Assembly (NCBI GenBank): GCA_963820315.1 | Contig: CAWFZK010000028.1 | Coordinates: 95,390 to 159,389, forward strand | DNA from: JACVRW01 sp963820315 | GTDB taxonomy: Bacteria; Actinomycetota; Thermoleophilia; Solirubrobacterales; Thermoleophilaceae | Direction: 5' to 3' | Length of the DNA stretch: 64,000 bases | Part shown: piece by piece, positions 52,757-60,502 of the stretch | How positions within the stretch are numbered: position 1 is the stretch's first letter | Layout of the letters: every line of letters begins with the position of its first letter | Made by a program: the position numbers and the translations under genes | Notes under the pieces: model-generated | What the model was told of the DNA's origin: nothing | Databases searched by the model: none | The model's input: the letters and a program-made list of their open reading frames with translations, nothing else

Positions 52757-53485
52757 GTGCCGGGCGTCGAGGAGGTCGAGGACGGCGTCTACCGGCGCAC
52801 GGCGGAAATCGAGGGTCGCCCGGGCGTCGTTCGGATTGACGCGAGCAATCCCCCACCGAGCGGGCGCGGCCGGCTCGTGCTCGGGCTCGACCAGGACCAC
52901 GCGGAGATCGACCGCGCTCTCGGCGCCGACCCGATGCTGGCGCCGCTCGTCGAGGCGCGGCCGCTGCTGCGCGTGGCGGGTGCCTGGGACGGGTTCGAGC
53001 TCGCGGTGCGGGCGGTGCTCGGCCAGCAGGTGTCCGTCGCGGCTGGGCGCGGGCTGGCCGAGCGGCTCGCACTGAGGCACGGCGAGCCTCTGCCGCAACC
53101 GGAGGGCAGCCTCGTGCGGCTGTTCCCGCGTCCCGAGCGGCTCGCGGCCGCCGAGATCGCCGGCATGCCGGCGACCCGCGCCCGCGCGCTGCAGGCGCTC
53201 GCGGCCGCCGTCGCCGGGGGGCTCGAGATCGACGAGCGCCAGAACCCGGCGACGGTCCGCGCGGCGCTCCTCGACGTGCCCGGGATCGGCCCCTGGACCG
53301 TCGAGTACGTCGCCATGCGCGCGCTCCGCGACCCGGACGCGTTCCCGGCGGGCGACCTCGTTCTGCGCAACGCGCTCGGCGGCATCAGCGCCCGCGAGCT
53401 GCTCGCCCGGGCGGAGGCGTGGCGGCCCTGGCGGGCGTACGCGGCGATGCACCTGTGGACCGCCACCGCCGCCGCGAACACATAG
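52757..53485 (+). CDS. DNA-3-methyladenine glycosylase II (AlkA-like)
   Basis: Base-excision repair glycosylase of about 242 aa. The AlkA-type N-terminal segment is GVEEVEDGVYRRTAEIEG, then the helix-hairpin-helix domain: VRAVLGQQVSVAAGRGLAER, and LLDVPGIGPWTVEYVAMRAL with the catalytic Asp in FPAGDLVL. The GTG at 52757 is the only start nearby, but homologous sequence (ALLGWLAARAVPG) extends upstream in frame to the end of the previous gene, so the true start may be further left or the N-terminus is eroded. Removes 3-methyladenine and related lesions. Confidence 0.88.
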   Translation: MPGVEEVEDGVYRRTAEIEGRPGVVRIDASNPPPSGRGRLVLGLDQDHAEIDRALGADPMLAPLVEARPLLRVAGAWDGFELAVRAVLGQQVSVAAGRGLAERLALRHGEPLPQPEGSLVRLFPRPERLAAAEIAGMPATRARALQALAAAVAGGLEIDERQNPATVRAALLDVPGIGPWTVEYVAMRALRDPDAFPAGDLVLRNALGGISARELLARAEAWRPWRAYAAMHLWTATAAANT

Positions 53486-53523
53486 TCTTCGCCGCGCGAT
53501 GCGGCCCGTCTACTACCTGGGTG

Positions 53524-54588
53524 ATGTTCATCCCTGCGGCGATCGCGCTCGAGCTCGCCCACGCGGATCCGGTGCTCGTCTTCGCGGCCGCGGCGCTCGG
53601 GGTGATTCCGTGTGCTGCCGTGATGGGCGAGGCGACCGAGGCGATCGCTGCCCGCACGGGGCCTGGCATCGGCGGCCTACTGAACGTGACCTTCGGGAAC
53701 GCGCCAGAGCTGATCATCGCCTTCTTCGCCCTCAACAAGGGGCTTCAGGAGGTCGTGAAGGCGTCGATCGTCGGCTCGATCATCGGCAACATCCTGCTCG
53801 TGATGGGGGCCGCGATGGTGGTCGGCGGGCTTCCGCGCGAGAAGCAGACGTTCAGCCGCACGGCCGCCAACGCCCAGTCCGCGATGCTGATGCTGGCGCT
53901 CGCGGCGCTGATCTTTCCGGCGATCTTCCAGCTGATCCACGGCGGCGGGCTGCCGGGGGTCGGCGAGGAGCGCGTCGATTTCGGCTCCGACCTCGAGACG
54001 CTCTCCCTCTGCGTGGCGATCGTGCTGCTGATCAGCTACGTGCTCGGCCTCATCTTCTCGCTGAAGACGCATCGCGCGGTCTTCAATCCGTACGACGCCA
54101 GCGCGGAGGAAGAGGAGGAGGAGCACCACTGGGCGGTCAGGCAAGCAGCGATCTACCTGGCGCTGTCGGCGGTGGCCGTCGGCGTGATGTCCGAGATCCT
54201 CGTCGGCTCGATCTCGGAGGCCTCGGAGGACATCGGCCTGTCCGAGTTCTTCGTCGGCGTCTTCATCGTGGCGATCGTCGGGAACGCGGCGGAGCACTGG
54301 GTCGCGGTCCTCGTGGCGGCGAAGGACAAGATGGACCTGGCGGTCAACATCGCGATCGGGTCGAGCGCCCAGATCGCGCTCTTCGTCGCGCCGGTGTTGG
54401 TGTTGCTGTCGTTCGTCATCGGGCCGGACCCGATGGCGCTCGTCTTCAACGGCTACGAGATAGGGGCGCTTCTGTTCGCGGTGCTGATCGCGAACCTCGT
54501 TACCCAGGAGGGCGAGTCGAACTGGTTCGAGGGCGTCCAGTTGCTCGCGCTGTACGCCGTGCTCGGGCTGGTCTTCTACTTCGCCTGA
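53524..54588 (+). CDS. Calcium/proton (cation/proton) exchanger, CaxA family
   Basis: A 354-aa membrane antiporter with the two inverted alpha-repeats that define the CaCA superfamily: GLLNVTFGNAPELIIAFFAL and FIVAIVGNAAEHWVAVLVAA, each with GNAxE. About eleven hydrophobic segments; a polyacidic loop (DASAEEEEEEHHW) lies between the halves, as in CaxA exchangers. It extrudes Ca2+ (or Na+/Mn2+) in exchange for H+. Start ATG at 53524 (a GTG is one codon upstream). The 3' end overlaps the convergent M28 gene by 13 bp. Confidence 0.92.
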   Translation: MFIPAAIALELAHADPVLVFAAAALGVIPCAAVMGEATEAIAARTGPGIGGLLNVTFGNAPELIIAFFALNKGLQEVVKASIVGSIIGNILLVMGAAMVVGGLPREKQTFSRTAANAQSAMLMLALAALIFPAIFQLIHGGGLPGVGEERVDFGSDLETLSLCVAIVLLISYVLGLIFSLKTHRAVFNPYDASAEEEEEEHHWAVRQAAIYLALSAVAVGVMSEILVGSISEASEDIGLSEFFVGVFIVAIVGNAAEHWVAVLVAAKDKMDLAVNIAIGSSAQIALFVAPVLVLLSFVIGPDPMALVFNGYEIGALLFAVLIANLVTQEGESNWFEGVQLLALYAVLGLVFYFA

Positions 54589-55886
54589 GTCGAGAGCCGC
54601 CGCAGCGCCGTCTCGGCCGCGGCGGCCATCTCGGCGAGAACGGCGCGGTCGACGTTGCGGAAGCGGTCGCAGCTGCGGTGGTAGCAGGGGTCGGCGGGCT
54701 CGCCGCCGGAGCCGCGCTCGGAGGCACCCGTGTAGAGGCCGTTCACCGGGATCCCGGCGCGCTCGAAGGGCGCGTGGTCGGAGGCCCCGCCGGTGCTCTC
54801 GCCCGGTAGGCGGCGGCCGGCGGCCCGGCGCAGCAGCCGCGACAGCTGCGGGTCGCCGTCCGAGTAGACGGCGGGCCGCGCGTTCGGGGAGCCGACCATG
54901 TCGAAGTTGAGGTAGGCGGCGATTCGGCGTCGCTCGGGCTCGTCGAGCGAGCGCACGTAGCGCCGCGAACCGATCAGTCCGAGCTCCTCGGCACTCCAGA
55001 AGGCGAGCCGGATGGGCGCGCCCGGTGGCCGCGGGCCGATCTCTTCGGCCGCCTCGAGCAGCGTGGCCACACCGCTGCCGTTGTCGTTCAGGCCGGGGCC
55101 GTTGGCGACCGAGTCGAGATGGGCGCCTGCCATCACGACCTGCTCGCCCGAGCCGCCGGGCGTCTGCGCAATCACGTTCCGCGTCCGCCGCCGCTCGGAG
55201 GTGGCGTCGACATCGAGCTCCACCCGGTCGCCGGCGGCCACGCCCGCGTCGGCGCTGACGATCAGGGCAGGGATGCGCACACCCACCCCACCGAGCGTGG
55301 CGGAGGGCACCTCCCCGCCCTCGTTGTCGGCCACGAGCAGGGCGCCGGCGCCGGCCCGCTCGGCGTTCTGCGCCTTGACGCGGAAGAAGCAGTCGCCGCG
55401 CTCGGCCAGCGCGATCTCGCCGTTCCCGAGGGCGCTGAAATCGGAGCTCTCGCAGCCGTTGTCGACGCCGCGGGCGCGACCCGCCGCGCGCCCTGAGCCC
55501 GAGTAGACGATCGGGCGGAAGTCCTCGCCTCGACGCAGTTCGCGCCCGTCGACCGTGACCCGCGCCGAACGCTCGCGGTAGAAGGGGAAGCTGACGTCCT
55601 GAGTGCGCACGTTCCAGCCGGCGCCGCGCAGGCGCTCGATCACGTACGCGACCGAAGCGCGGTCCCCGCTCGTGCCGGCGGAGCGGTTGCCGCCGTTCTC
55701 GTCAGCGATTCGCTGGAGCGCGCGCAGGTGGTCGGCGAGCGTCGCGGGCGGGAGCGGCGGCTCCTGCGCCGAACGCGTCGCCGGGTCCTGCGCGCGCCCC
55801 TGCGCCGCTCCGTCGTCGTCCGAGTCGCAGCCGCTCGCGGCCGCCAGGAGCAGCGTGGCGAGGCCGGCCGCGAGGGCGCGTAGCAC
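54576..55886 (-). CDS. M28-family zinc aminopeptidase, lipoprotein with PA domain
   Basis: A 436-aa exported lipoprotein (lipobox AASGC, Cys20). A protease-associated domain spans about residues 110-230 (VDNGCESSDF, GEIALAERGDCFFRVKAQNA, VRIPALIVSADAG). The M28 catalytic domain has zinc ligands in GAHLDSVANGPGLNDNGSG (His, Asp), FWSAEELGLIGS (Glu pair), YLNFDMVGS (Asp) and CYHRSCD (His). Aminopeptidases of this type cleave N-terminal residues outside the cell. The start lies at MLRALAAGLATLLLAAASGC. It follows the ClpP gene on the same strand, 11 bp apart. Confidence 0.9.
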   Translation of the reverse strand: MLRALAAGLATLLLAAASGCDSDDDGAAQGRAQDPATRSAQEPPLPPATLADHLRALQRIADENGGNRSAGTSGDRASVAYVIERLRGAGWNVRTQDVSFPFYRERSARVTVDGRELRRGEDFRPIVYSGSGRAAGRARGVDNGCESSDFSALGNGEIALAERGDCFFRVKAQNAERAGAGALLVADNEGGEVPSATLGGVGVRIPALIVSADAGVAAGDRVELDVDATSERRRTRNVIAQTPGGSGEQVVMAGAHLDSVANGPGLNDNGSGVATLLEAAEEIGPRPPGAPIRLAFWSAEELGLIGSRRYVRSLDEPERRRIAAYLNFDMVGSPNARPAVYSDGDPQLSRLLRRAAGRRLPGESTGGASDHAPFERAGIPVNGLYTGASERGSGGEPADPCYHRSCDRFRNVDRAVLAEMAAAAETALRRLSTQAK

Positions 55887-55896
55887 TCACCGAAAG

Positions 55897-56553
55897 CTAG
55901 CTGCCGTTCCCGGCCGCGACGGCGGCGAACCCCGAGGGCACCTTGCGCAGCTCGCTCGCCGACACGATCCGGTCGACGAGGCCGTACTCGACGGCCTCGT
56001 CGGCGCCGAAGAAGCGGTCGCGCTCCATGTCCTCGTGGACCTCCTCCTGCGTCTTGTTCGTGTGCCGCGCGTAGATCTCCTCGATCAGCCGGCGCAGCTC
56101 GAGCACCTCGCGCGCGTGGATCTCGATGTCCGACGACTGGCCCTGGAAGCCGGACGACGGCTGGTGGATGAGGATGCGCGCGTTCGGCAGCGTGAGTCGC
56201 TTGCCCTTGGTCCCGCCGGCCAGGATCAGCGAGCCGGCCGACATCGCCATCCCGTAACAGATGGTCTGAACGTCCGGCCGGATGTACTGCATCGTGTCGT
56301 AGATGGCGAGCCCGGCGTGGAGGGAGCCACCCGGTGAGTTGACGTAGACGGACACGTCCTTGTCCGGGTCCTCGGACTCGAGGTGGACGAGCTGGGCGAC
56401 CACGAGGTTGGCGATCTCGTCGTCGATCGGGCGCCCGATGAAGACGATGCGCTCGTTGAGGAGGCGCGAGTAGATGTCGAAGGAGCGCTCGCCCCTCGGG
56501 GTCTGCTCCACGACCATCGGGACGAGCGAGCTGCTGACACGGCCTACCTGCAT
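55897..56553 (-). CDS. clpP: ATP-dependent Clp protease proteolytic subunit
   Basis: A 218-aa ClpP serine peptidase with the full triad: Ser105 in YGMAMSAGSLI, His130 in ILIHQPSSG and Asp179 in ERDRFFGADEAVEYGLVD. The N-terminus LVPMVVEQTPRGERSFDIYS is the family signature; the axial loop is complete. The AMSAGS after the Ser deviates from the common AASMGA, as seen in some ClpP paralogues. It stands alone, without clpX or tig, so it is probably an additional clpP copy. Divergent from the SRPBCC-ArsR pair, 92 bp apart, with palindromes in between. Confidence 0.95.
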   Translation of the reverse strand: MQVGRVSSSLVPMVVEQTPRGERSFDIYSRLLNERIVFIGRPIDDEIANLVVAQLVHLESEDPDKDVSVYVNSPGGSLHAGLAIYDTMQYIRPDVQTICYGMAMSAGSLILAGGTKGKRLTLPNARILIHQPSSGFQGQSSDIEIHAREVLELRRLIEEIYARHTNKTQEEVHEDMERDRFFGADEAVEYGLVDRIVSASELRKVPSGFAAVAAGNGS

Positions 56554-56588
56554 CGGAGGCGCTCCTTTCCGCGCGCGACGGCGCTACA

Positions 56589-56632
56589 GTGCAACTATCC
56601 AGTTGCACAATAGCGCAACCGGTTGGTTGCAC
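56589..56632. promoter_or_regulatory. Two tandem ArsR-type palindromes
   Basis: GTGCAACT(ATCC)AGTTGCAC at 56589-56608 is a perfect 8-bp inverted repeat, and GCGCAACC(GGTT)GGTTGCAC at 56613-56632 is its near copy with one mismatch, centred 24 bp away. They lie 13 bp before the SRPBCC-ArsR operon and 35 bp before clpP on the other side. Likely operators of the downstream ArsR regulator. Confidence 0.65.
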
Positions 56633-56645
56633 ATGGAGGCCCCCT

Positions 56646-57041
56646 ATGAGCCAAGTCGTTGAACGCGAGCTCCTCGTCCCCGAGACACCCGAAGAGGTCT
56701 GGAGCTCGCTGGCCGAGCCCGCCTGGCTCGGCGAGGACGCCTCGATCGAGCTGGAGCCGGCCGGCGAGGTGCAGGCCGGCGAGCGCAGCGGCTTCGTCGA
56801 GGAGGCCGAGGAGCCGAGCCGGCTGGTGTTCTGGTGGAGCGCGCCGGACGAGGAGGCATCGCGCGTCGAGCTCGATCTCGAGGAGACGGACGAGGGCACG
56901 CTCGTGCGCGTGACGGAGTCGCGGCCGCTCGAGATCCTGACCGTGCGCGGGCGCGAGCTCGCCGTGGAGCTCGACCTCGCCGGCGGTCAGGGGCCGGTGG
57001 CCTCCGCCGCGGCGGGCGGCGCCGCGCTCGTGATGGGCTGA
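56646..57041 (+). CDS. SRPBCC (AHSA1/START-like) protein
   Basis: A 131-aa ligand-cavity protein: VERELLVPETPEEVWSSLAE, WLGEDASIELEPAGEVQAGE and RLVFWWSAPDEEASRVELDL, with a C-terminal helix that is Gly/Ala-rich. AHSA1-type proteins are commonly co-encoded with an ArsR repressor, as here: the stop TGA overlaps the ArsR ATG (TGATG). The twin palindromes upstream overlap its promoter region. Ligand unknown; such pairs often respond to hydrophobic compounds or stress. Confidence 0.82.
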   Translation: MSQVVERELLVPETPEEVWSSLAEPAWLGEDASIELEPAGEVQAGERSGFVEEAEEPSRLVFWWSAPDEEASRVELDLEETDEGTLVRVTESRPLEILTVRGRELAVELDLAGGQGPVASAAAGGAALVMG

Positions 57042-57376
57042 TGCCGGCAGCCGACCCGGCGGACGCCGTCTTCAGCGCGCTCGCGGACGGCACGCGCCGC
57101 GACCTGTTCGCTCTACTCGGCAGGCGCGGCGAGGCGAGCGCGACCGATCTCGCGCGCGAGCTGCCCGTCACGCGTCAGGCCGTCCAGAAGCACCTCGGCC
57201 TGCTCGCCGACGCGGGCCTCGTGGCCGCGCGGCGCGCGGGACGCGAGGTCCTCTACCACCCCACGCCCGGGCCCATGTCGGAGGCACTCGAGTGGATGGC
57301 CGAGGTCGGCCACCAGTGGGACGACCGGCTCGCGGCGCTCGAGCGCCAGCTCGCCCACGGGCGGACCAGCACGTAG
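57041..57376 (+). CDS. ArsR-family transcriptional regulator
   Basis: A 111-aa winged-helix repressor: AVFSALADGTRRDLFALLGR, ASATDLARELPVTRQAVQKH with LGLLADAGLVAARRAGREVL. No metal-binding Cys cluster (such as ELCVC) is present, so it belongs to the non-metal-sensing ArsR group that pairs with AHSA1 proteins. It is translationally coupled to that gene and probably binds the palindromes at 56589-56632. Confidence 0.92.
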   Translation: MPAADPADAVFSALADGTRRDLFALLGRRGEASATDLARELPVTRQAVQKHLGLLADAGLVAARRAGREVLYHPTPGPMSEALEWMAEVGHQWDDRLAALERQLAHGRTST

Positions 57377-57385
57377 GAACTCGCG

Positions 57386-58453
57386 CTAGTCGGACTCGCG
57401 GGAGCGCTCGGCCGGCGCGCCCTGGACTGCGCCTGAGACCTCGCGCTCCTCGTCGCCGTCGTCACGCTCGGCGTCGTGCTCGAACTCGCCGCCCTGCTTC
57501 ATGTGCTCGATCCGCTCCTCACGCTTCTCGTCGGCGTGCGGGTCGCGCCGGTCGGCGCGGATCGAGAGCAAGATCCCGATCGTGAAGGCGACGGCGATCA
57601 CGCCGAGGCTGGCGAGCGGCCCGACCTCGACGATGTCCTCGATCAGCAGCTTCACGCCGACGAGCCCGAGCACGATCGCGATCGTCTCGTCGAGGTAGCG
57701 GAAGCGCGCGATCAGGCTCTCCACGAGCACGAACAGCGCCCGCATGCCGAGCAGCGCGAAGACATTGCCCATCCAGATCAGCAGCGGGTCACGAGTGATT
57801 GCGAACGCGGCCGGGATCGAGTCGATCGCGAACGCGATGTCGGCGAAGACGATCGCCGTCAGGCACAGGAACAGCGGCGTGACGTAGCGCCTGCCGTCCT
57901 GCTTCACGAACCAGTGGCCGCCGTGGAACTCGCTCGTGACCGGGAAGAACTTGCGCACTGCGCGCACCATCAGGTTCTTGTCGGGGTCGACGTTCTCCGC
58001 CACGCCGCGCCAGATCCGGTAGGCGAGCACGATCAGCGCCGCGCCGAGCAGGTAGATGACGACGTGGAACTGCTCGATCAGCTCGACGCCGGCGAGGATG
58101 AAGATCCCTCGCAGGACGAGCGCGGCGACGATCCCCCAGAAGAGCAGGCGCGGACGGCGCTCGTAGGGCACGCCGAAATAGGCGAACAGCAAGAGGAAGA
58201 CGAACAGGTTGTCGAGCGACAGCGAGCGCTCGATCAGGTAGACGGTCGTGTAGAGGACGGCGTCCTCGCTGCCCTCGAGGAGAAGCACCGGGATCGCCGC
58301 CAGCAGCGCGAGGACGAGCCAGCCGATCGACCACCAGACGGCCTCCTTGAAGCTCGGCTCGCGCCCGCGCGCGAAGAAGTGGAGGTCGAGCCACAGGAAG
58401 AAGAAGAGGGCCACGATCAGCCCGCCAAGCAGCGTCAGGTCGGCGCCTGTCAT
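57386..58453 (-). CDS. TerC-family integral membrane protein
   Basis: A 355-aa membrane protein of the TerC/Alx family, linked to tellurite resistance and to Mn2+/Ca2+ export. Diagnostic acidic membrane motifs are ERSLSLDNLFVFLLL and FADIAFAIDSIPAAFAIT. About nine hydrophobic segments; the C-terminal 50 residues are charged and cytosolic (DPHADEKREERIEHMK). Convergent with the ArsR gene (9 bp) and divergent from the AKR gene. No other ter genes are adjacent. Confidence 0.93.
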   Translation of the reverse strand: MTGADLTLLGGLIVALFFFLWLDLHFFARGREPSFKEAVWWSIGWLVLALLAAIPVLLLEGSEDAVLYTTVYLIERSLSLDNLFVFLLLFAYFGVPYERRPRLLFWGIVAALVLRGIFILAGVELIEQFHVVIYLLGAALIVLAYRIWRGVAENVDPDKNLMVRAVRKFFPVTSEFHGGHWFVKQDGRRYVTPLFLCLTAIVFADIAFAIDSIPAAFAITRDPLLIWMGNVFALLGMRALFVLVESLIARFRYLDETIAIVLGLVGVKLLIEDIVEVGPLASLGVIAVAFTIGILLSIRADRRDPHADEKREERIEHMKQGGEFEHDAERDDGDEEREVSGAVQGAPAERSRESD

Positions 58454-58476
58454 GTCCCTGAGCCTAGAGTGGAGTT

Positions 58477-59619
58477 ATGAGAGGTCACTTAGCCGTCGGC
58501 ACCTGGAGCGGCGGGCGCTTCATGCATTTCGGCGAGCCAGTCTCCGAGGAGCGGCTCGAGGCGCTGATCCGGCCGGGCGACGGGATCGACAACGTCATGA
58601 CCTCGGACGCCTATGGCGCGGGGGCCGCTGACGAGCTCGTCGGGCGCGCGCTCGGCGGCCTGCCGCGCAACTCGTACGCGCTCACCGGAGCGGTCGGGCA
58701 TGACTTCTACGAGGGCGAGCGCGAGGGGGCGAAGGGCTATCCGCGCTTCACCGATCCGCGCCTGCGCGCGCCGGACGGCTACGCGGCCTACCTGCGCATG
58801 GCCGTCGAGCGCAGCCTGGAGCGCTGCGGCACCGACCACTTCGACCTGCTGCTGCTGCACAACCCGGACCGGCGCGGCTTCGAGTCGCCCGAGGTCTGGG
58901 AGGCGCTGCGCGAGCTGCGCGATGCGGGTCTCGCGCGCGAGCTGGGCGTGGCGCCGGGCCCCGCGAACGGATTCACGCTCGACCTGATCGGCTGCTTCGA
59001 GCGCTACGGCGCGCTGATCGACTGGGCGATGCTGATCCTCAACCCGTTCGAGCCCTGGCCGGGCGAGCTCCCGCTCGCCGCAGCGCGCGCTCACGGGGTG
59101 CGAGTGATCACGCGAGTCGTCGACTACGGCGGCCTCTTCCACGACGATGTCCTACCCGGCCATCGCTTCTCCGACCATGATCACCGCGGATTCCGCCCGG
59201 ATGGGTGGGTCGAGGCGGGTCGCGAGAAGCTCGAGCGGCTGCGCCCGATCGCCGACCGACATGGCCTGACGCCGCTACAGCTCGCCTGTGTCTGGAACCT
59301 CGCGCACGACCCGGTCGAGTGCGTCGCCCCCACGCTGATCCAGGAGGCCGGTACGGACGCGAAGCCGATCGAGGAGAAGCGCGCCGAGCTCGCCGCGGTC
59401 CCCGCGCGGTCGCCGCTGAGCGCCGAGGAGGTTGCCGAGATCCGCCGCATCGGCGACAACGCGGGCTCGATGCTGCTCAAGGGCGCGACGCCCGACCACG
59501 ACGGCGAGGAGCGCCCCGACCGCTGGCCGGTGGCCCGGGAACAGGCCGAGCTGGCGCGGCGCTGGGGAATCGATCCCGAGCACGATCTGCGGCGCACCGC
59601 CGCGGCCGTCCGGGCTTAG
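58477..59619 (+). CDS. Aldo/keto reductase-family protein
   Basis: A 380-aa TIM-barrel protein of the aldo/keto reductase superfamily: MTSDAYGAGAADELVGRAL, then VERSLERCGTDHFDLLLLHN with PEVWEALRELRDAGLARELG. The catalytic Tyr is in TSDAYGAGAADE and the second-shell His in LLLLHNPDR; the usual Lys near strand 3 (SKV) reads LTGAVGHDF, so the tetrad may be incomplete. The 3' end shares a TTAG tetranucleotide with the convergent SnoaL gene. Substrate unknown; NADPH binding is inferred from the family. Confidence 0.87.
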   Translation: MRGHLAVGTWSGGRFMHFGEPVSEERLEALIRPGDGIDNVMTSDAYGAGAADELVGRALGGLPRNSYALTGAVGHDFYEGEREGAKGYPRFTDPRLRAPDGYAAYLRMAVERSLERCGTDHFDLLLLHNPDRRGFESPEVWEALRELRDAGLARELGVAPGPANGFTLDLIGCFERYGALIDWAMLILNPFEPWPGELPLAAARAHGVRVITRVVDYGGLFHDDVLPGHRFSDHDHRGFRPDGWVEAGREKLERLRPIADRHGLTPLQLACVWNLAHDPVECVAPTLIQEAGTDAKPIEEKRAELAAVPARSPLSAEEVAEIRRIGDNAGSMLLKGATPDHDGEERPDRWPVAREQAELARRWGIDPEHDLRRTAAAVRA

Positions 59620-59999
59620 CCGCCGTCGACGATCTTCCAGAAGGAATCCTTCCGAGTGATCTTCCCGTCCGCGAACTGGAGCAGGTCACACCCGCGCACC
59701 TCGATGGGCTCGCCCGTTCGCTGAGTCCCGCGAATCGTCCACTCGGAGACGCCGCGGTCACCGCAGAGCCAGTGGGTGTCGTCGCCGTAGTGGATGTCCG
59801 GAATCCCGTCGAGCCGGGACTGAATCCCCTCCCGAACCTGCTCCTTGCCCACCAGGCGCCGCCCTCCCGGTCCGGGCCCGCGCGGCATGTCTAGGACACA
59901 GTCCTCGGCGAAGAAGGACATGATCGCGTCGACATCGTGGGCGTTGAAGGCGTCGAGGAAGGCCTGCAGCGTCGAGGGGGCGATGTTCGTGCTTGGCAT
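59616..59999 (-). CDS. SnoaL-like polyketide cyclase-family protein
   Basis: A 127-aa NTF2-fold protein: TLQAFLDAFNAHDVDAIMSF with FAEDCVLDMPRGPGPGG, GKEQVREGIQSRLDGIPDIH, and ETIRG-like strand VSEWTIRGTQRTGEPIEVRG, closing CDLLQFADGKITRKDSFWKI. The His/Asp positions used by SnoaL are partly conserved (FNAHDVDA). It is short and single-domain, so a small-molecule binding or isomerase role is plausible. Divergent from the HbpS gene by 17 bp. Confidence 0.85.
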   Translation of the reverse strand: MPSTNIAPSTLQAFLDAFNAHDVDAIMSFFAEDCVLDMPRGPGPGGRRLVGKEQVREGIQSRLDGIPDIHYGDDTHWLCGDRGVSEWTIRGTQRTGEPIEVRGCDLLQFADGKITRKDSFWKIVDGG

Positions 60000-60016
60000 G
60001 CTCTTAGTATCGCCCC

Positions 60017-60400
60017 ATGCAGCTGACGAGGGCCCGGGCGATCGTCGACCACGTGGTTGCGAACGCGCCCGGTCCGGTGTCGGTGTTCGTCGCCGACGCG
60101 CACGGTGAACTCGTCGCCGCGGCGACGATGGACGGCGCCGCCCCCGACACCCGCTTGAACGCGCAGCGCAAGGCCTACACGGCCGCGCGCAGCGACGCGA
60201 TGTCGACCCGGCAGCTCGCCGAGAAGGCACGCGCCGATCCCGTCGAGCGAGCGAGCTTCGACCCCTTCTTCACGTTCTTCCTCGGCGGCGTGGCCGTCTT
60301 CGAGGACGACAGGCGGGTCGGCGCGGTCGGCGTCAGCGGCCTGCCCGGCGATGACGACGAGCGGCTTGTGCTCGCCGCCATCGAGATGTCGCGGATGTAG
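60017..60400 (+). CDS. GlcG/HbpS-family protein
   Basis: A 127-aa protein of the GlcG/HbpS family: LTRARAIVDHVVANAPGPVS, VFVADAHGELVAAATMDGAA and RKAYTAARSDAMSTRQLAEK, then FFLGGVAVFEDDRRVGAVGV with SGLPGDDDERLVLAAIEMSR. HbpS binds haem and senses redox stress in Streptomyces, but most members are uncharacterised. No signal peptide here, unlike secreted HbpS. Single gene. Confidence 0.88.
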   Translation: MQLTRARAIVDHVVANAPGPVSVFVADAHGELVAAATMDGAAPDTRLNAQRKAYTAARSDAMSTRQLAEKARADPVERASFDPFFTFFLGGVAVFEDDRRVGAVGVSGLPGDDDERLVLAAIEMSRM

Positions 60401-60502
60401 GAGGCGACGACTCCGTCGAGGCTCCGCCTCAGCCTCGCCTGGCGCGCCGAGGCGCGGACGGGCTGTGCGGTTGTGCTGGGCGGGCTTCGTGGTTCAAGTG
60501 CG

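Noticed and set aside
57386..58453. Tellurite-resistance (ter) phage-defence island
   Set aside because: Only TerC is present, without terD/terB/terY or a partner ATPase; a lone TerC is usual for metal-ion export.
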